Part shown: piece after piece, positions 1 through 6,836 of the stretch
How positions within the stretch are numbered: position 1 is the first letter of the stretch
Layout: every line of letters begins with the position of its first letter
Source: Patescibacteria group bacterium UBA6102
GTDB taxonomy: Bacteria > Patescibacteriota > Minisyncoccia > Minisyncoccales > UBA5738
DNA: 9,280 bases
Reading direction: 5' to 3'
Assembly (NCBI GenBank): GCA_002423555.1
Contig: DIWQ01000062.1
Location: 17,198-26,477, forward strand
Position numbers and translations under genes: made by a program
The notes under the pieces: generated by a model
What the model saw: only the letters and a program-made list of their open reading frames with translations
The model's database searches: none
Told to the model about the DNA's origin: nothing

Positions 1-917
1 ATTTGTTTTTGAAAACCTACGCGCCGAAAGCGAAACCGTCCGCCGCCGTTTCCAAGAATGTTTTGGATCGGTGGATACTCTCGCGGCTGAACCGAACCAT
101 TGGCGAAATTTCCGTTCAGTTGGAAAATTACGGTGTTGTCGCGGCGGCCCGAAAAATTGAAGATTTTACGATCAATGATTTTTCCCTGTGGTATGTGCGC
201 CGGTCCCGCCGCCGCTTGCAACACCCGCAAAGCGCCGCCGAATTGAAAGCGGCGGCGGGAGTTTTTGCCGCCGTGCTGGAAAATTTGGCCAGAATGTGCG
301 CGCCTTTCGTTCCGTTTTTAAGCGAAGAGATCTATCAGGATTTGTCCGGCGCCGGGTTTGGCAAAGGCAAGTCCGTGCATTTGGAAGCGTGGCCCGCACC
401 TTTGAAAAAATTTATTGACGATGATCTTGAGGCGGGAATGGAAGAAGCGCGCTGCCTGGTGGCGTGGGCGCTGGCCGAGCGCGCCAAGCGGGGCGTTAAG
501 GTGCGCCAGCCGCTGGCAAAATTGGTTTTGCGGGAAAAGAATTTGCCGGGCGGCTTGCGCGATCTGGTGAAAGAAGAAATCAATGTGAAAGAAATTGTTT
601 TTGACGCCGGTTTGCCGGTTTTTGCCGCGCTTGACTGGGAAATCACTCCGGAATTGGAGGAAGAGGGCGCGGTGCGCGAGATTATCCGCCAAATACAAGA
701 GTTGCGCAAAAGCGCCCGGTTTACCCCGGCGGACAAGATCGCCGTTTATGTCCAATCCGACGGGGAGTTGGGCGAAACGGCGGCCAAGAACCAACTGATA
801 ATCGCCAAAGAAACCAAATCCGCGGGGATGAAATTCCAGAGGCCGGCCAAAACCGCGGCGGAAGCGGAGATTAAGATCGGCGCCCGGACTCTTTGGCTGG
901 GCGTCAAAAAATGTTAA
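1..917 (+). CDS. ileS: Isoleucyl-tRNA synthetase, C-terminal part (5' end outside window)
   Basis: Cytoplasmic enzyme that charges tRNA-Ile with isoleucine. Only the last ~304 residues are visible and the frame is open through base 1, so the first TTG at base 3 is not the start. Visible residues 21-30 read LDRWILSRLN, where the catalytic core passes into the helical anticodon-binding domain. Residues 59-72 carry the IleRS hallmark DFSLWYVRRSRRRL. Further on are APFVPFLSEEIYQ, GVKVRQPLAKL, KEEINVKEIVF and ITPELEEEGAVREIIRQIQ. The VKVRQPL and TPEL-EEG-VRE-IR blocks are typical of the eukaryote-like (type 2) IleRS class. No CxxC zinc finger is seen at the C-terminus, unlike E. coli-type enzymes. 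ValRS and LeuRS are less likely because of the WYVRRSRRR motif. The TAA stop lies 9 bp before the 927-1088 inverted-repeat element. Confidence 0.95.
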   Translation, partial: LFLKTYAPKAKPSAAVSKNVLDRWILSRLNRTIGEISVQLENYGVVAAARKIEDFTINDFSLWYVRRSRRRLQHPQSAAELKAAAGVFAAVLENLARMCAPFVPFLSEEIYQDLSGAGFGKGKSVHLEAWPAPLKKFIDDDLEAGMEEARCLVAWALAERAKRGVKVRQPLAKLVLREKNLPGGLRDLVKEEINVKEIVFDAGLPVFAALDWEITPELEEEGAVREIIRQIQELRKSARFTPADKIAVYVQSDGELGETAAKNQLIIAKETKSAGMKFQRPAKTAAEAEIKIGARTLWLGVKKC

Positions 918-926
918 ACTAACATA

Positions 927-1088
927 TAGACCTGCTGCGCAAAGATTTACTACTGCAATTTCCATATTTCGGCTACGCCGAATTCGTCAATCGTCGGCAT
1001 ATTTAAGCTCAATATGCCTCCTCCCTCCTCATTTGGCTCGCGCGAAATCTGAAAATTTCGTTGCGCAAATTTTTGCGCAGTAGGTCTA
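927..1088. repeat. 162-bp element with 22-bp terminal inverted arms and internal hairpins
   Basis: The arms at 927-948 and 1067-1088 are inverted copies over 22 bp. They differ at two sites, and both would be G-U pairs in RNA, so the whole arm can close. Inside are three further stems: 968-973 with 977-982 (3-nt loop), 996-1002 with 1012-1018 (9-nt loop), and 1043-1048 with 1055-1060 (6-nt loop). Close to the right arm, 1063-1069 can also pair with 1072-1078. The core contains a C/T-rich run near 1018-1030. The 3-bp sequence ata abuts both ends (924-926, 1089-1091); this is too short to prove a target duplication. No protein is encoded. It could be a MITE or REP-like palindromic element, or a folded RNA. 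It sits directly downstream of ileS and lacks a T tract, so an ordinary intrinsic terminator is unlikely. Confidence 0.7.
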
Positions 1089-1097
1089 ATAAATGTA

Positions 1098-1210
1098 AAA
1101 TTGAAAAATCAAAGATCAAAATGACAGATTAAAATGTTAAAATGTCGGAAGCCGGACATTTTGCAGTTTTACATTGTCATTTTTCATTTTGATATTTACA
1201 TTTTCAATTT
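1098..1210. repeat. AT-rich imperfect palindrome, dispersed repeat copy 1
   Basis: The left arm 1098-1126 is inversely related to 1175-1210, sharing blocks such as aaattgaaaa and atcaaaatga with small gaps between them. The centre holds a clean hairpin, 1139-1146 with 1155-1162 (8-bp stem, 8-nt loop). Bases 1098-1126 match 4555-4583 at 28 of 29 positions, so this is a repeated sequence and not chance AT-richness alone. The right arm ends 5 bp before the GTG start of the exchanger gene. It may shape the leader of that mRNA or be a non-autonomous repeat; function unknown. Confidence 0.6.
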
Positions 1211-1215
1211 TGTCC

Positions 1216-2217
1216 GTGGAACTTTTCATTTGGCTATTGATATTTGCCGTGTCGCTGGCGGCGCTGTTAATCGGCGCGGCGTGGTTTTCCGCCGCCGCCT
1301 CCCGGTTTTTGAACAAGGCCGCCGCCGCGGGATTTGCCGCGATTGCCGTGGGTGCGGCATTGCCCGAACTGGCGCTGGCGCTGGCGGCGGTTTTGTCCGG
1401 CCGCCCGGAATTGGTTCTGCCAATCGTTTTGGGGTCGTCGGTCGCCAATATTTTTTTGGTGGTTGGCGCGTCCGCAGCGGCGGCAAAAAATTTACCGATT
1501 GTCCGCGAGTGCGCGGAGGCCGAGGCGCCGTTGCTGGCGGGAAGCGCCGCGATATTATGGTTTTCCGCCGCCGACGGGATTGTTTTTTTTGAAGAGGGGC
1601 TGTTGATGGTAGTTGCGTTTTTGGTATGCGTGGTATTTTTGGCGGCGCGCGGGCGGATTAACCGGTTCACTCCCCGTGATATCGTCGCGCCGGGATTTTT
1701 GGCGGCCGGCCGCGGACTGGTTGAAATCGTGGGCGCCCGGTTTGGCCGGGGTTTTGACGGCCACGCCAAAAACACTGCCCGGGCGCTTTTGCGGGGGATG
1801 GCCGGCGCGGTTCTGCTGGCGCTGGCGGCGGTTTTCGCCGTTGAGGCGCTGGCCGGTGCCGCGACAGCGATGGCGATAAGTCCCGTGCTGTTGGCGTTTT
1901 CGGTTTTAGCTGCCACCGCCGCATTGCCGGAAATTTGGGGAAGCTTGAAAATTATCACCAAAAAACGCTACGAATTGGTGATGGGAAACGTTTTTTCCGG
2001 CACGGCGGTGAATGTTTTGCTGGTCACCGGTGTTGCGGCAATGTTTTCGCCTCTGCCGGTGGGCGCTTCCGCCGCCGCGGTCGGTTTGCCGTTCTTCGCC
2101 GCCGCGGTCGCGCTGTTGACAGTCTCGGGTTTTTCGCGCAAAATAAGCTCCGGACAAGGATGGCTGTATTTGTTCTTGTATTTGCTTTTTTGGGCAAAGC
2201 TGTTCCAAATTTTTTAA
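1216..2217 (+). CDS. CaCA-family cation exchanger (Na+/Ca2+ exchanger-like membrane protein)
   Basis: Predicted multi-spanning inner-membrane antiporter of about 333 residues, close to the usual ~300-350 of prokaryotic members. It is almost wholly hydrophobic and Ala/Leu/Val-rich. It has the two inverted alpha repeats of the family. Alpha-1 lies at residues ~46-80 (GAALPEL, then LGSSVANIF) and alpha-2 at ~234-268 (TAALPEI, then MGNVFSGTAVN). The ligand glutamates are E51 and E239. The central loop at ~145-190 is charged (ARGRINRFTPRD, GRGFDGHAKNTARA). The usual GTS before LPE is GAA in repeat 1 and TAA in repeat 2, and the GS of repeat 2 is replaced by SG, so the transported ion may not be calcium. 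The GTG start at 1216 is chosen because upstream in-frame codons lie in the AT-rich repeat; TTG at 1210 is an alternative. A run of eight T lies at 1583-1590. Confidence 0.85.
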   Translation: MELFIWLLIFAVSLAALLIGAAWFSAAASRFLNKAAAAGFAAIAVGAALPELALALAAVLSGRPELVLPIVLGSSVANIFLVVGASAAAAKNLPIVRECAEAEAPLLAGSAAILWFSAADGIVFFEEGLLMVVAFLVCVVFLAARGRINRFTPRDIVAPGFLAAGRGLVEIVGARFGRGFDGHAKNTARALLRGMAGAVLLALAAVFAVEALAGAATAMAISPVLLAFSVLAATAALPEIWGSLKIITKKRYELVMGNVFSGTAVNVLLVTGVAAMFSPLPVGASAAAVGLPFFAAAVALLTVSGFSRKISSGQGWLYLFLYLLFWAKLFQIF

Positions 2218-2256
2218 CCGGCGTTTGATAGACCCGCCGGGTAAATATTTATCCGG
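2218..2256. other. Overlapping palindromes downstream of the exchanger gene
   Basis: Bases 2218-2223 pair with 2235-2240 (ccggcg/cgccgg, 11-nt loop). Overlapping this, 2237-2256 is a 20-bp palindrome with a single G-T mismatch. The two structures share bases 2237-2240, so they exclude one another. No T tract follows, so a classical intrinsic terminator is not supported. It may be a weak 3' end stabiliser or an operator for the next gene. Confidence 0.35.
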
Positions 2257-2277
2257 CAGATCTAATATCATAAAATT

Positions 2278-2859
2278 ATGGGAATTTTCGGTTTGCTTTT
2301 CGGAAGCCGTCCAAATTCGGACAAAAAGGGCGACGGCAATATTCCGGACCGTTTTGCGGATACGGGCAATGAACTTTTAAACCGGCCGAATTCGCCGTCT
2401 TCAACGTCGCGGCTTGCCGGCAGTCCCCGGCAATCGTCTTCGGGCGGCATTACGTCGCAAAATTCACGGTTAAACACAGATTCCGGCGCGGCGGCAAAGC
2501 AAAACGAAAAACCAAATAAAAAAGACAGTCCGCCGACGCATCTTTTTTCCGGTGATTCAAGCGTTGAGGCTAAAAAGGCGGCGCAATATATTGGCGAACG
2601 GATAAAGGCGGATCCTCCGACAATGAGAAGGCTTGGCATCGGCACCGCCGATGGTTTGAAAAAATTTGTTATCAGTGCGACGGGAAGAGATTATTTCCGA
2701 CCGGAACAGGCAAAAAAGGACAGAGAGTTTTTAAGGCAAGGTAAAATAGAAAAAACGCGCCTTTACGAAAAAGCTTCTTCTTCCCAGCAACACGCGATGA
2801 GAAATACAGACACGCAAAAGCATTTGAAAGGTATTTATGAAGGTATGTTCAAAAAATAA
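2278..2859 (+). CDS. Hypothetical protein with disordered N-terminal half and basic C-terminal half
   Basis: 193 residues; family not recognised. It opens with a short hydrophobic stretch, MGIFGLLFG, too short for a membrane span. Residues ~11-95 are rich in Ser, Pro, Asn, Gly and Lys and look disordered. Residues ~96-193 are more helical and basic: VEAKKAAQYIGERIK, then a PPTMRRLGIGTADGLKKF block, then Lys/Glu/Gln-rich helices to MFKK. There are no cysteines. Codon use resembles the neighbours, and the frame is clean over 194 codons, supporting a real gene. The ATG start follows an AT-rich leader without a Shine-Dalgarno sequence. It ends 15 bp before the surface-protein gene, so the two are probably co-transcribed. 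A role in DNA or RNA binding or in protein secretion would be guesswork. Confidence 0.7.
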   Translation: MGIFGLLFGSRPNSDKKGDGNIPDRFADTGNELLNRPNSPSSTSRLAGSPRQSSSGGITSQNSRLNTDSGAAAKQNEKPNKKDSPPTHLFSGDSSVEAKKAAQYIGERIKADPPTMRRLGIGTADGLKKFVISATGRDYFRPEQAKKDREFLRQGKIEKTRLYEKASSSQQHAMRNTDTQKHLKGIYEGMFKK

Positions 2860-2874
2860 TTTTATCATTTTTCA

Positions 2875-4554
2875 ATGAGCAAATTTTTTAAAGTTTTAAT
2901 CGTTTTCGCGTTGGTGCTGGCGGCCGTGGGTTACGGCTTTTGGCGCAAAAATATCTATTCCAAGGAAGAATTGAAATTGGAAATTTTCGGACCGCGCGAA
3001 GCGGCGCTGGGGCAGGAGGTGGAATATGTGGTCAAGTATAAGAACAACGGCGATTTCCGTTTGGAAAACCCGAGTTTGGTGTTCACGGCGCCGGATTTTT
3101 CCATCAAAGACGATAAAATTTTCACCAAGGAAGTGCTTGATGCCGAAAAATTGGGCGGCGCGATCTATCCCGGGGAAGAAAAGAGCTATACTTTCAAATT
3201 CCGCGTGGCAGGAAAGGCCGGCGAAGCCAAAATCGCCAAGGCGTCGGTTTCCTATCAGCCCAAAAATTTGAGCGCTCGCTATGAATCGTCCACTACCTTT
3301 ACCACGATTATGAAAGAAGCGCCGCTGGACTTGGAGATGGATCTTTCTTCCACCGTGGAAGCGGACAAGAGTTTCCATTTGAAGATAAATTATTTTTCCA
3401 ACGTTGACTGGTTGCTCACCGATTTGCGCGTGAGCGTGGATTATCCCGCCGGTTATTCTTTTTCGCAATCCTCGCCGAAATCCTTTGACAAAAACGAATG
3501 GGTGATCCCGGTTTTGAACAAAAATCAATCCGGCACGATTGACATTGTCGGACAGCTTTCCGGATCGCTGGACGAGGGCAAGGTTTTCCGCGCCCGCATC
3601 GGAATGTGGAAAGACGGGCAGTATATGCAGTTGCGGGAAATTGAAAAAGGAGCCCGGATCGTCAAACCCACGGTGGCCCTGCGCCAAACGATCAACGGCG
3701 ATGCCAATTACACCGCCAAACCCGGCGAATGGTTGCACTATGAAGTTTATTACAAAAACGTCAGCGACAAAGAGCTCTACAATCTGGTTTTGGTGGACAG
3801 CCTTGAAGGCGACTTGTTTGACCTGGGCACCATCAAGTCCGAAACCGGCAGTTTCCGTCCGGGAGACAATTCGCTGGTGTTTGACTGGAAACAGAATTCC
3901 CAGCTGGCCTATTTGCCGATGGCCAACGAAGGCAAGGTTGAATTCTGGATCAAGCTGAAAGACGACTTGAGCCGCTTGAATCGTCCGGAGCTGGCCAACA
4001 AAGTGATGGTTGGGCCGGCGCGGGAAGATTTTGTCACCAAGATCAGTTCAAAATTGGAGCTGGCGCAGAAAGCTTTTTACAGCGATGAAATTTTCGGCAA
4101 TACCGGACCTTTGCCGCCGCAAGCGGGAACGGCGACCACCTACACCGTCACCTGGCAGGCCAAAAATTATTATTCAAACGTTAAAGAGGCGGCCGTCCGC
4201 GCGACTTTGCCGCCGGAGGCGCAATTTGTTCCCGGCAAGATTTTCCCCGAGATACAAACCGCCGGCTTGACTTATAACGAAGCCACCCGTGAAATTGTTT
4301 GGAATATCGGCGATATGGCCGCCGGGCAGGGGCTGGTTTCCAATCCGCTGAACGTTTCTTTCCAAATCGCGGTGTCGCCGATGAGTTCGCAAATCGGCGG
4401 GACGGCCGGAATCATTGGCCAGGCGGTGATCAAGGGCGGCGATGAATGGACGGAGGCCTCGCTGGAATCGGTGTCGCCGGCGTTGGACACCGCGTCGCTT
4501 TCCGACCCGATATTGATTGAAAACAGCGGCATCGTGCAACCCAAACCAAATTAA
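2875..4554 (+). CDS. Membrane-anchored surface protein with DUF11-like beta-sandwich repeats
   Basis: 559 residues. Residues ~5-23 form one hydrophobic helix (FKVLIVFALVLAAVGYGFW) followed by RKN, fitting an uncleaved anchor with the rest outside the cell. The exported part shows about four beta-rich units, at ~33-146, ~150-262, ~265-395 and ~398-545. Each has the DUF11/CARDB-like pattern of a Y-x-V/I-x-Y/W-K-N strand followed by LP- or PAG-type turns. Examples are EVEYVVKYKNNGD, LHYEVYYKNVSDKELYNLVL and TTYTVTWQAKNYYSNVKEAA, the last followed by LPPEAQFVPG. No cysteine is present, consistent with an extracytoplasmic protein without disulfides. No LPXTG motif or C-terminal anchor is seen. A structural or adhesive cell-surface role is inferred. 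DUF11-type assignment rests on pattern, so a general immunoglobulin-like fold is the safer reading. Confidence 0.8.
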   Translation: MSKFFKVLIVFALVLAAVGYGFWRKNIYSKEELKLEIFGPREAALGQEVEYVVKYKNNGDFRLENPSLVFTAPDFSIKDDKIFTKEVLDAEKLGGAIYPGEEKSYTFKFRVAGKAGEAKIAKASVSYQPKNLSARYESSTTFTTIMKEAPLDLEMDLSSTVEADKSFHLKINYFSNVDWLLTDLRVSVDYPAGYSFSQSSPKSFDKNEWVIPVLNKNQSGTIDIVGQLSGSLDEGKVFRARIGMWKDGQYMQLREIEKGARIVKPTVALRQTINGDANYTAKPGEWLHYEVYYKNVSDKELYNLVLVDSLEGDLFDLGTIKSETGSFRPGDNSLVFDWKQNSQLAYLPMANEGKVEFWIKLKDDLSRLNRPELANKVMVGPAREDFVTKISSKLELAQKAFYSDEIFGNTGPLPPQAGTATTYTVTWQAKNYYSNVKEAAVRATLPPEAQFVPGKIFPEIQTAGLTYNEATREIVWNIGDMAAGQGLVSNPLNVSFQIAVSPMSSQIGGTAGIIGQAVIKGGDEWTEASLESVSPALDTASLSDPILIENSGIVQPKPN

Positions 4555-4721
4555 AAATTGAAAAATCAAAAATCAAAATGACAATTTAAAATTTAAAATT
4601 GGCTCACACGCTTAATCCAAAATAGGCGCAAGGCAAGGGTCCATCCCTCGTGTAATCGCGCGTGCAAGTCTATTTTTAAAATTACCTTAATTTTTCATTT
4701 TGATATTTTAAATTTTCATTT
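4555..4721. repeat. AT-rich imperfect inverted repeat, dispersed repeat copy 2, with inserted core
   Basis: This fills the gap between the surface-protein stop and glycyl-tRNA synthetase. Bases 4555-4583 match 1098-1126 at 28 of 29 positions. The right side, about 4688-4721, resembles 1179-1210 and contains the inverted partner of atcaaaatga. The core at about 4600-4680 is less AT-rich and unrelated to the core of copy 1. As in copy 1, the right arm ends a few bases before a GTG start codon (4727). It is best read as a repeat family with conserved flanks and variable centre. Confidence 0.55.
4619..4676 (+). other. Possible stem-loop core in the glycyl-tRNA synthetase leader
   Basis: Bases 4619-4627 can pair with 4668-4676 (nine pairs including one G-U), enclosing a hairpin at 4636-4639 with 4645-4648 (aggg/ccct, 5-nt loop). 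It could be a leader RNA fold for the downstream gene or just part of the repeat. No T-box hallmark or tRNA fold is evident. Confidence 0.25.
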
Positions 4722-4726
4722 GAAAC

Positions 4727-6115
4727 GTGGATTACTTGCAAAATATCATTTCGTTGGCCAAGAGGCGGGGGTTTGTTTTTCCGTCATCGGAGATTTACGG
4801 CGGTTTTGCCGCGGTTTACGATTACGGCCATTACGGAACACTGCTGAAAAACAACATCCGTGACGCGTGGTGGCGGCATATGGTGCAGTTGCGCGACGAC
4901 ATTGTCGGTCTGGACAGCGCGATTTTTATGCACCCCGTAACTTGGAAAGCGTCCGGCCATGTGGACAGCTTTGACGATCCGCAGGTGGACTGCAAAAAAT
5001 GCAAATCCCGCTGGCGCGCGGATCATATTCTGGAACAATTCGGCGTGTCGGCGGACAAACAGCCGCTGGAATTTATCAATGCCGAACTTGATAAATTGAG
5101 AGAATCCAAAAAATTAAAGTGCGCCAATTGCGGGTCGGCGGATCTGACGCCGGCCAAAAGATTTTCCCTGATGGTGAAATCAAATCTGGGTTCGCCCACC
5201 GACGCGTTAAGCGAAGAGAACGTGGTCTATCTGCGCCCCGAAACTTGTGGCGGTATTTACTTGGAATATAAAAACACGCTGGATACCGCGCGGGTGAAAT
5301 TGCCGTTCGGCATCGCGCAAGTGGGCAAGGCGTTTCGCAACGAGATCGTCGCGCGGCAATTCATTTTCCGCACGCGCGAATTTGAGCAAATGGAAATGCA
5401 ATATTTCCTGCACCCAGAGCAGATGAAAGAGAAATATGAAGAATGGAAAAAAGTCCGCTGGGAATGGTATTTGGAGTATGGTATGGGCGAAAGCGACATC
5501 CGCTGGTACCAGCACGAAAAATTGGCGCACTACGCTTCCGAGGCCTATGATATTGAATATAATTTCAAGGCGCTGGGCGGCTACAAAGAAGTGGAGGGTA
5601 TCCACGCGCGCGGCGATTGGGATTTGAGCCAGCACTCCAAATTTTCCGGCCAGGATTTGAGTTATACCGATTTGCAAACCGGCGAAAAGTTTATTCCCCA
5701 TATTATGGAGACCTCGGTGGGTTTGAACCGCCTGATGTTTATGTTTTTGGATAAGGCGTATAATGAAGAAGAAGTGAACGGCGAAACGCGGGTGGTGATG
5801 AAATTTGACAAACGGCTCGCGCCGATTAAGGTGGCGATTTTCCCATTGTTGAAAAACAAGCCGGAATTGGTGGCAAAAGCCCGGGAAATTTATGAAACAT
5901 TGCGCGAAAGTTTTATGTGCGAATTTGACGACAGCGGCAACATCGGCAAACGCTACCGCCGCCAAGACGAAATCGGCACTCCTTATTGCGTAACGGTAGA
6001 TTTTGACTCATTGCAAGACGGTTCGGTTACGGTGCGCGACCGCGACACGATGGCGCAAGAGAGAATAAAAATTGATAATTTGAAAAATTATTTCGCCGAT
6101 CAGTTAAAATTATAA
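4727..6115 (+). CDS. glyQS: Glycyl-tRNA synthetase, single-chain alpha2-dimer type
   Basis: Class II enzyme that attaches glycine to tRNA-Gly in the cytoplasm; 462 residues, near the size of Thermus/archaeal-type bacterial GlyRS. The N-terminus has GFVFPSSEIYGGFAAVYDYG, followed by the class hallmark WWRHMV and a SGHVDSFDDP block. Paired cysteines C89/C92 and C132/C135 look like a zinc ribbon. Residues 169-183 read LRPETCGGIYLEYKN. Motif 2 is at ~200-226 (GKAFRNEI, then FRTREFEQMEM) and motif 3 near 329-341 (TSVGLNRLMFMFL). Residues ~365-458 form the anticodon-binding domain (IKVAIFPL, IGKRYRRQDEIGTPYCVTVD, TVRDRDTMAQERI). Two positions look unusual: RPETCGG where RPETAQG is common, and GLNR where GxDR is common. 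The GTG start is preferred because it gives the normal N-terminus directly after the repeat. The stop lies 2 bp before the first pilin gene. Confidence 0.95.
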   Translation: MDYLQNIISLAKRRGFVFPSSEIYGGFAAVYDYGHYGTLLKNNIRDAWWRHMVQLRDDIVGLDSAIFMHPVTWKASGHVDSFDDPQVDCKKCKSRWRADHILEQFGVSADKQPLEFINAELDKLRESKKLKCANCGSADLTPAKRFSLMVKSNLGSPTDALSEENVVYLRPETCGGIYLEYKNTLDTARVKLPFGIAQVGKAFRNEIVARQFIFRTREFEQMEMQYFLHPEQMKEKYEEWKKVRWEWYLEYGMGESDIRWYQHEKLAHYASEAYDIEYNFKALGGYKEVEGIHARGDWDLSQHSKFSGQDLSYTDLQTGEKFIPHIMETSVGLNRLMFMFLDKAYNEEEVNGETRVVMKFDKRLAPIKVAIFPLLKNKPELVAKAREIYETLRESFMCEFDDSGNIGKRYRRQDEIGTPYCVTVDFDSLQDGSVTVRDRDTMAQERIKIDNLKNYFADQLKL

Positions 6116-6117
6116 AA

Positions 6118-6642
6118 ATGTTAAAAAAGCCGGTGGCAATAAAATCAAATAAAAAAGGTTTCACTTTGATCGAGCTTTTGGTGGTAATCGCGATTATCGG
6201 CATGCTTTCGGGCATGGTTTTGGTGGGGATGAGCGGGATGTGGGAAAAAGCGCGGGACGCGCGGCGGGTGCAGGATATAACGCAGATACAAAAAGCCGTT
6301 GAATTTTATTATGCCCAAAATGAGCAGTATCCCCAGCCTGCCGGTGGTTGGGGAGTTTGGAGCGGTTCCTGTCCGTCATATGGAGGTTATGATAAATATA
6401 TATTAGGGATTGAGGCATGGCTTACTGCAATACCCAAGGATCCCAAATTCAATACTGGCGGACAATGCTATCTTTATAATTCCAATGGTACGGATTATAT
6501 AATTATCACCCATTTCACTATGGAAACTGTTGGTACCGATCCTTCCAATGCCAGCAATCCTTCCAATATCAGACAAATGGATCGGATATGCTGCGTCCAG
6601 CCTACAATTGCCGTATACAGCCCCGGAGCCAGAGCATGGTAG
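6118..6642 (+). CDS. Type IV pilin-like protein 1
   Basis: Prepilin of 174 residues, predicted to be cut by a PilD-type peptidase and assembled into a pilus or pseudopilus. The leader MLKKPVAIKSNKKG ends at G14, and the mature protein starts F15-T-L-I-E19. E19 is the conserved Glu5 of type IV pilins. Residues 15-38 form the hydrophobic helix. After it comes EKARDARRVQDITQIQKAVEFYYAQN, split here as EKARDARR plus a heptad-like helix. The C-terminal part is Tyr/Gly/Ser/Asn-rich with five cysteines (SCPSYGG, QCYLY, RICCVQ, the last a CC pair) that may form disulfides. It begins 2 bp after the glycyl-tRNA synthetase stop, so translational coupling is likely. The 5' end is nearly identical to the third pilin gene. 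The stop is TAG. The exact class (type IVa pilin, pseudopilin, competence pilin) cannot be decided. Confidence 0.88.
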   Translation: MLKKPVAIKSNKKGFTLIELLVVIAIIGMLSGMVLVGMSGMWEKARDARRVQDITQIQKAVEFYYAQNEQYPQPAGGWGVWSGSCPSYGGYDKYILGIEAWLTAIPKDPKFNTGGQCYLYNSNGTDYIIITHFTMETVGTDPSNASNPSNIRQMDRICCVQPTIAVYSPGARAW

Positions 6643-6824
6643 TTGGCTAAGCTATGGGAAAGGTTTTACTTTTTGCGACATGAGACCAGCCCAAAAGGGC
6701 GGTTTCAACTTCGGCACTGGGACGCTGGTGCGACGATTTGGGCTATGACCCGCAAGACTGCATTGATTTGGCAATAGACGCACAAAAAGATTATATTAAA
6801 AAAACAAATAGGCCTGTCGCTTAA
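6643..6824 (+). pseudogene. Possible broken gene remnant between pilins 1 and 2
   Basis: No intact gene is seen here, but the composition looks coding. One frame has ATG at 6654, nine codons, a TGA at 6681, and then 46 open codons to TAA at 6822-6824. The tail reads WCDDLGYDPQDC, then LAIDAQKDYIKK, which resembles a natural protein end. An overlapping frame from ATG 6680 reads MRPAQKGGFNFGTG. Joining it to the tail by a one-base slip near 6720 would give a smooth sequence. This could be a decayed gene, a displaced cassette end, or chance. A small hairpin gcccaaaagggc lies at 6689-6700. The family is not recognised. Confidence 0.3.
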
Positions 6825-6836
6825 AGTCTATTCATT

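Noticed and set aside
318..965. Long minus-strand open frame opposite ileS, starting inside the hairpin element
   Set aside because: It is the shadow of a GC-rich real gene. The product has no recognisable motif and the start region belongs to the repeat element.
1583..1590. Eight-T run in the exchanger gene as a phase-variation tract
   Set aside because: The gene is a housekeeping-type transporter in a sequence already rich in Phe codons; nothing else suggests switching.
1137..1961. 274-codon minus-strand frame opposite the cation exchanger
   Set aside because: Its composition is almost only Ala, Pro, Ser, Thr, Lys and Asn, the mirror of the exchanger's codons. The plus-strand product has clear family motifs.
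2896..3738. 280-codon minus-strand frame opposite the surface protein
   Set aside because: His/Phe/Arg-rich shadow translation without motifs; the plus-strand protein has an anchor and repeats.
4600..4680. tRNA gene or T-box leader before glycyl-tRNA synthetase
   Set aside because: The gggtccatccc stretch looks like a T-arm at first, but the loop is only 5 bases and no acceptor, D or anticodon arms fit. The region is too short for a T-box and lacks its conserved box.
5207..5965. 252-codon minus-strand frame opposite glycyl-tRNA synthetase
   Set aside because: The plus strand is an unambiguous synthetase, and the reverse product is a composition artefact.
6689..6700. Hairpin gcccaaaagggc as a terminator for pilin 1
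   Set aside because: The stem is only 4 bp and no T tract follows.
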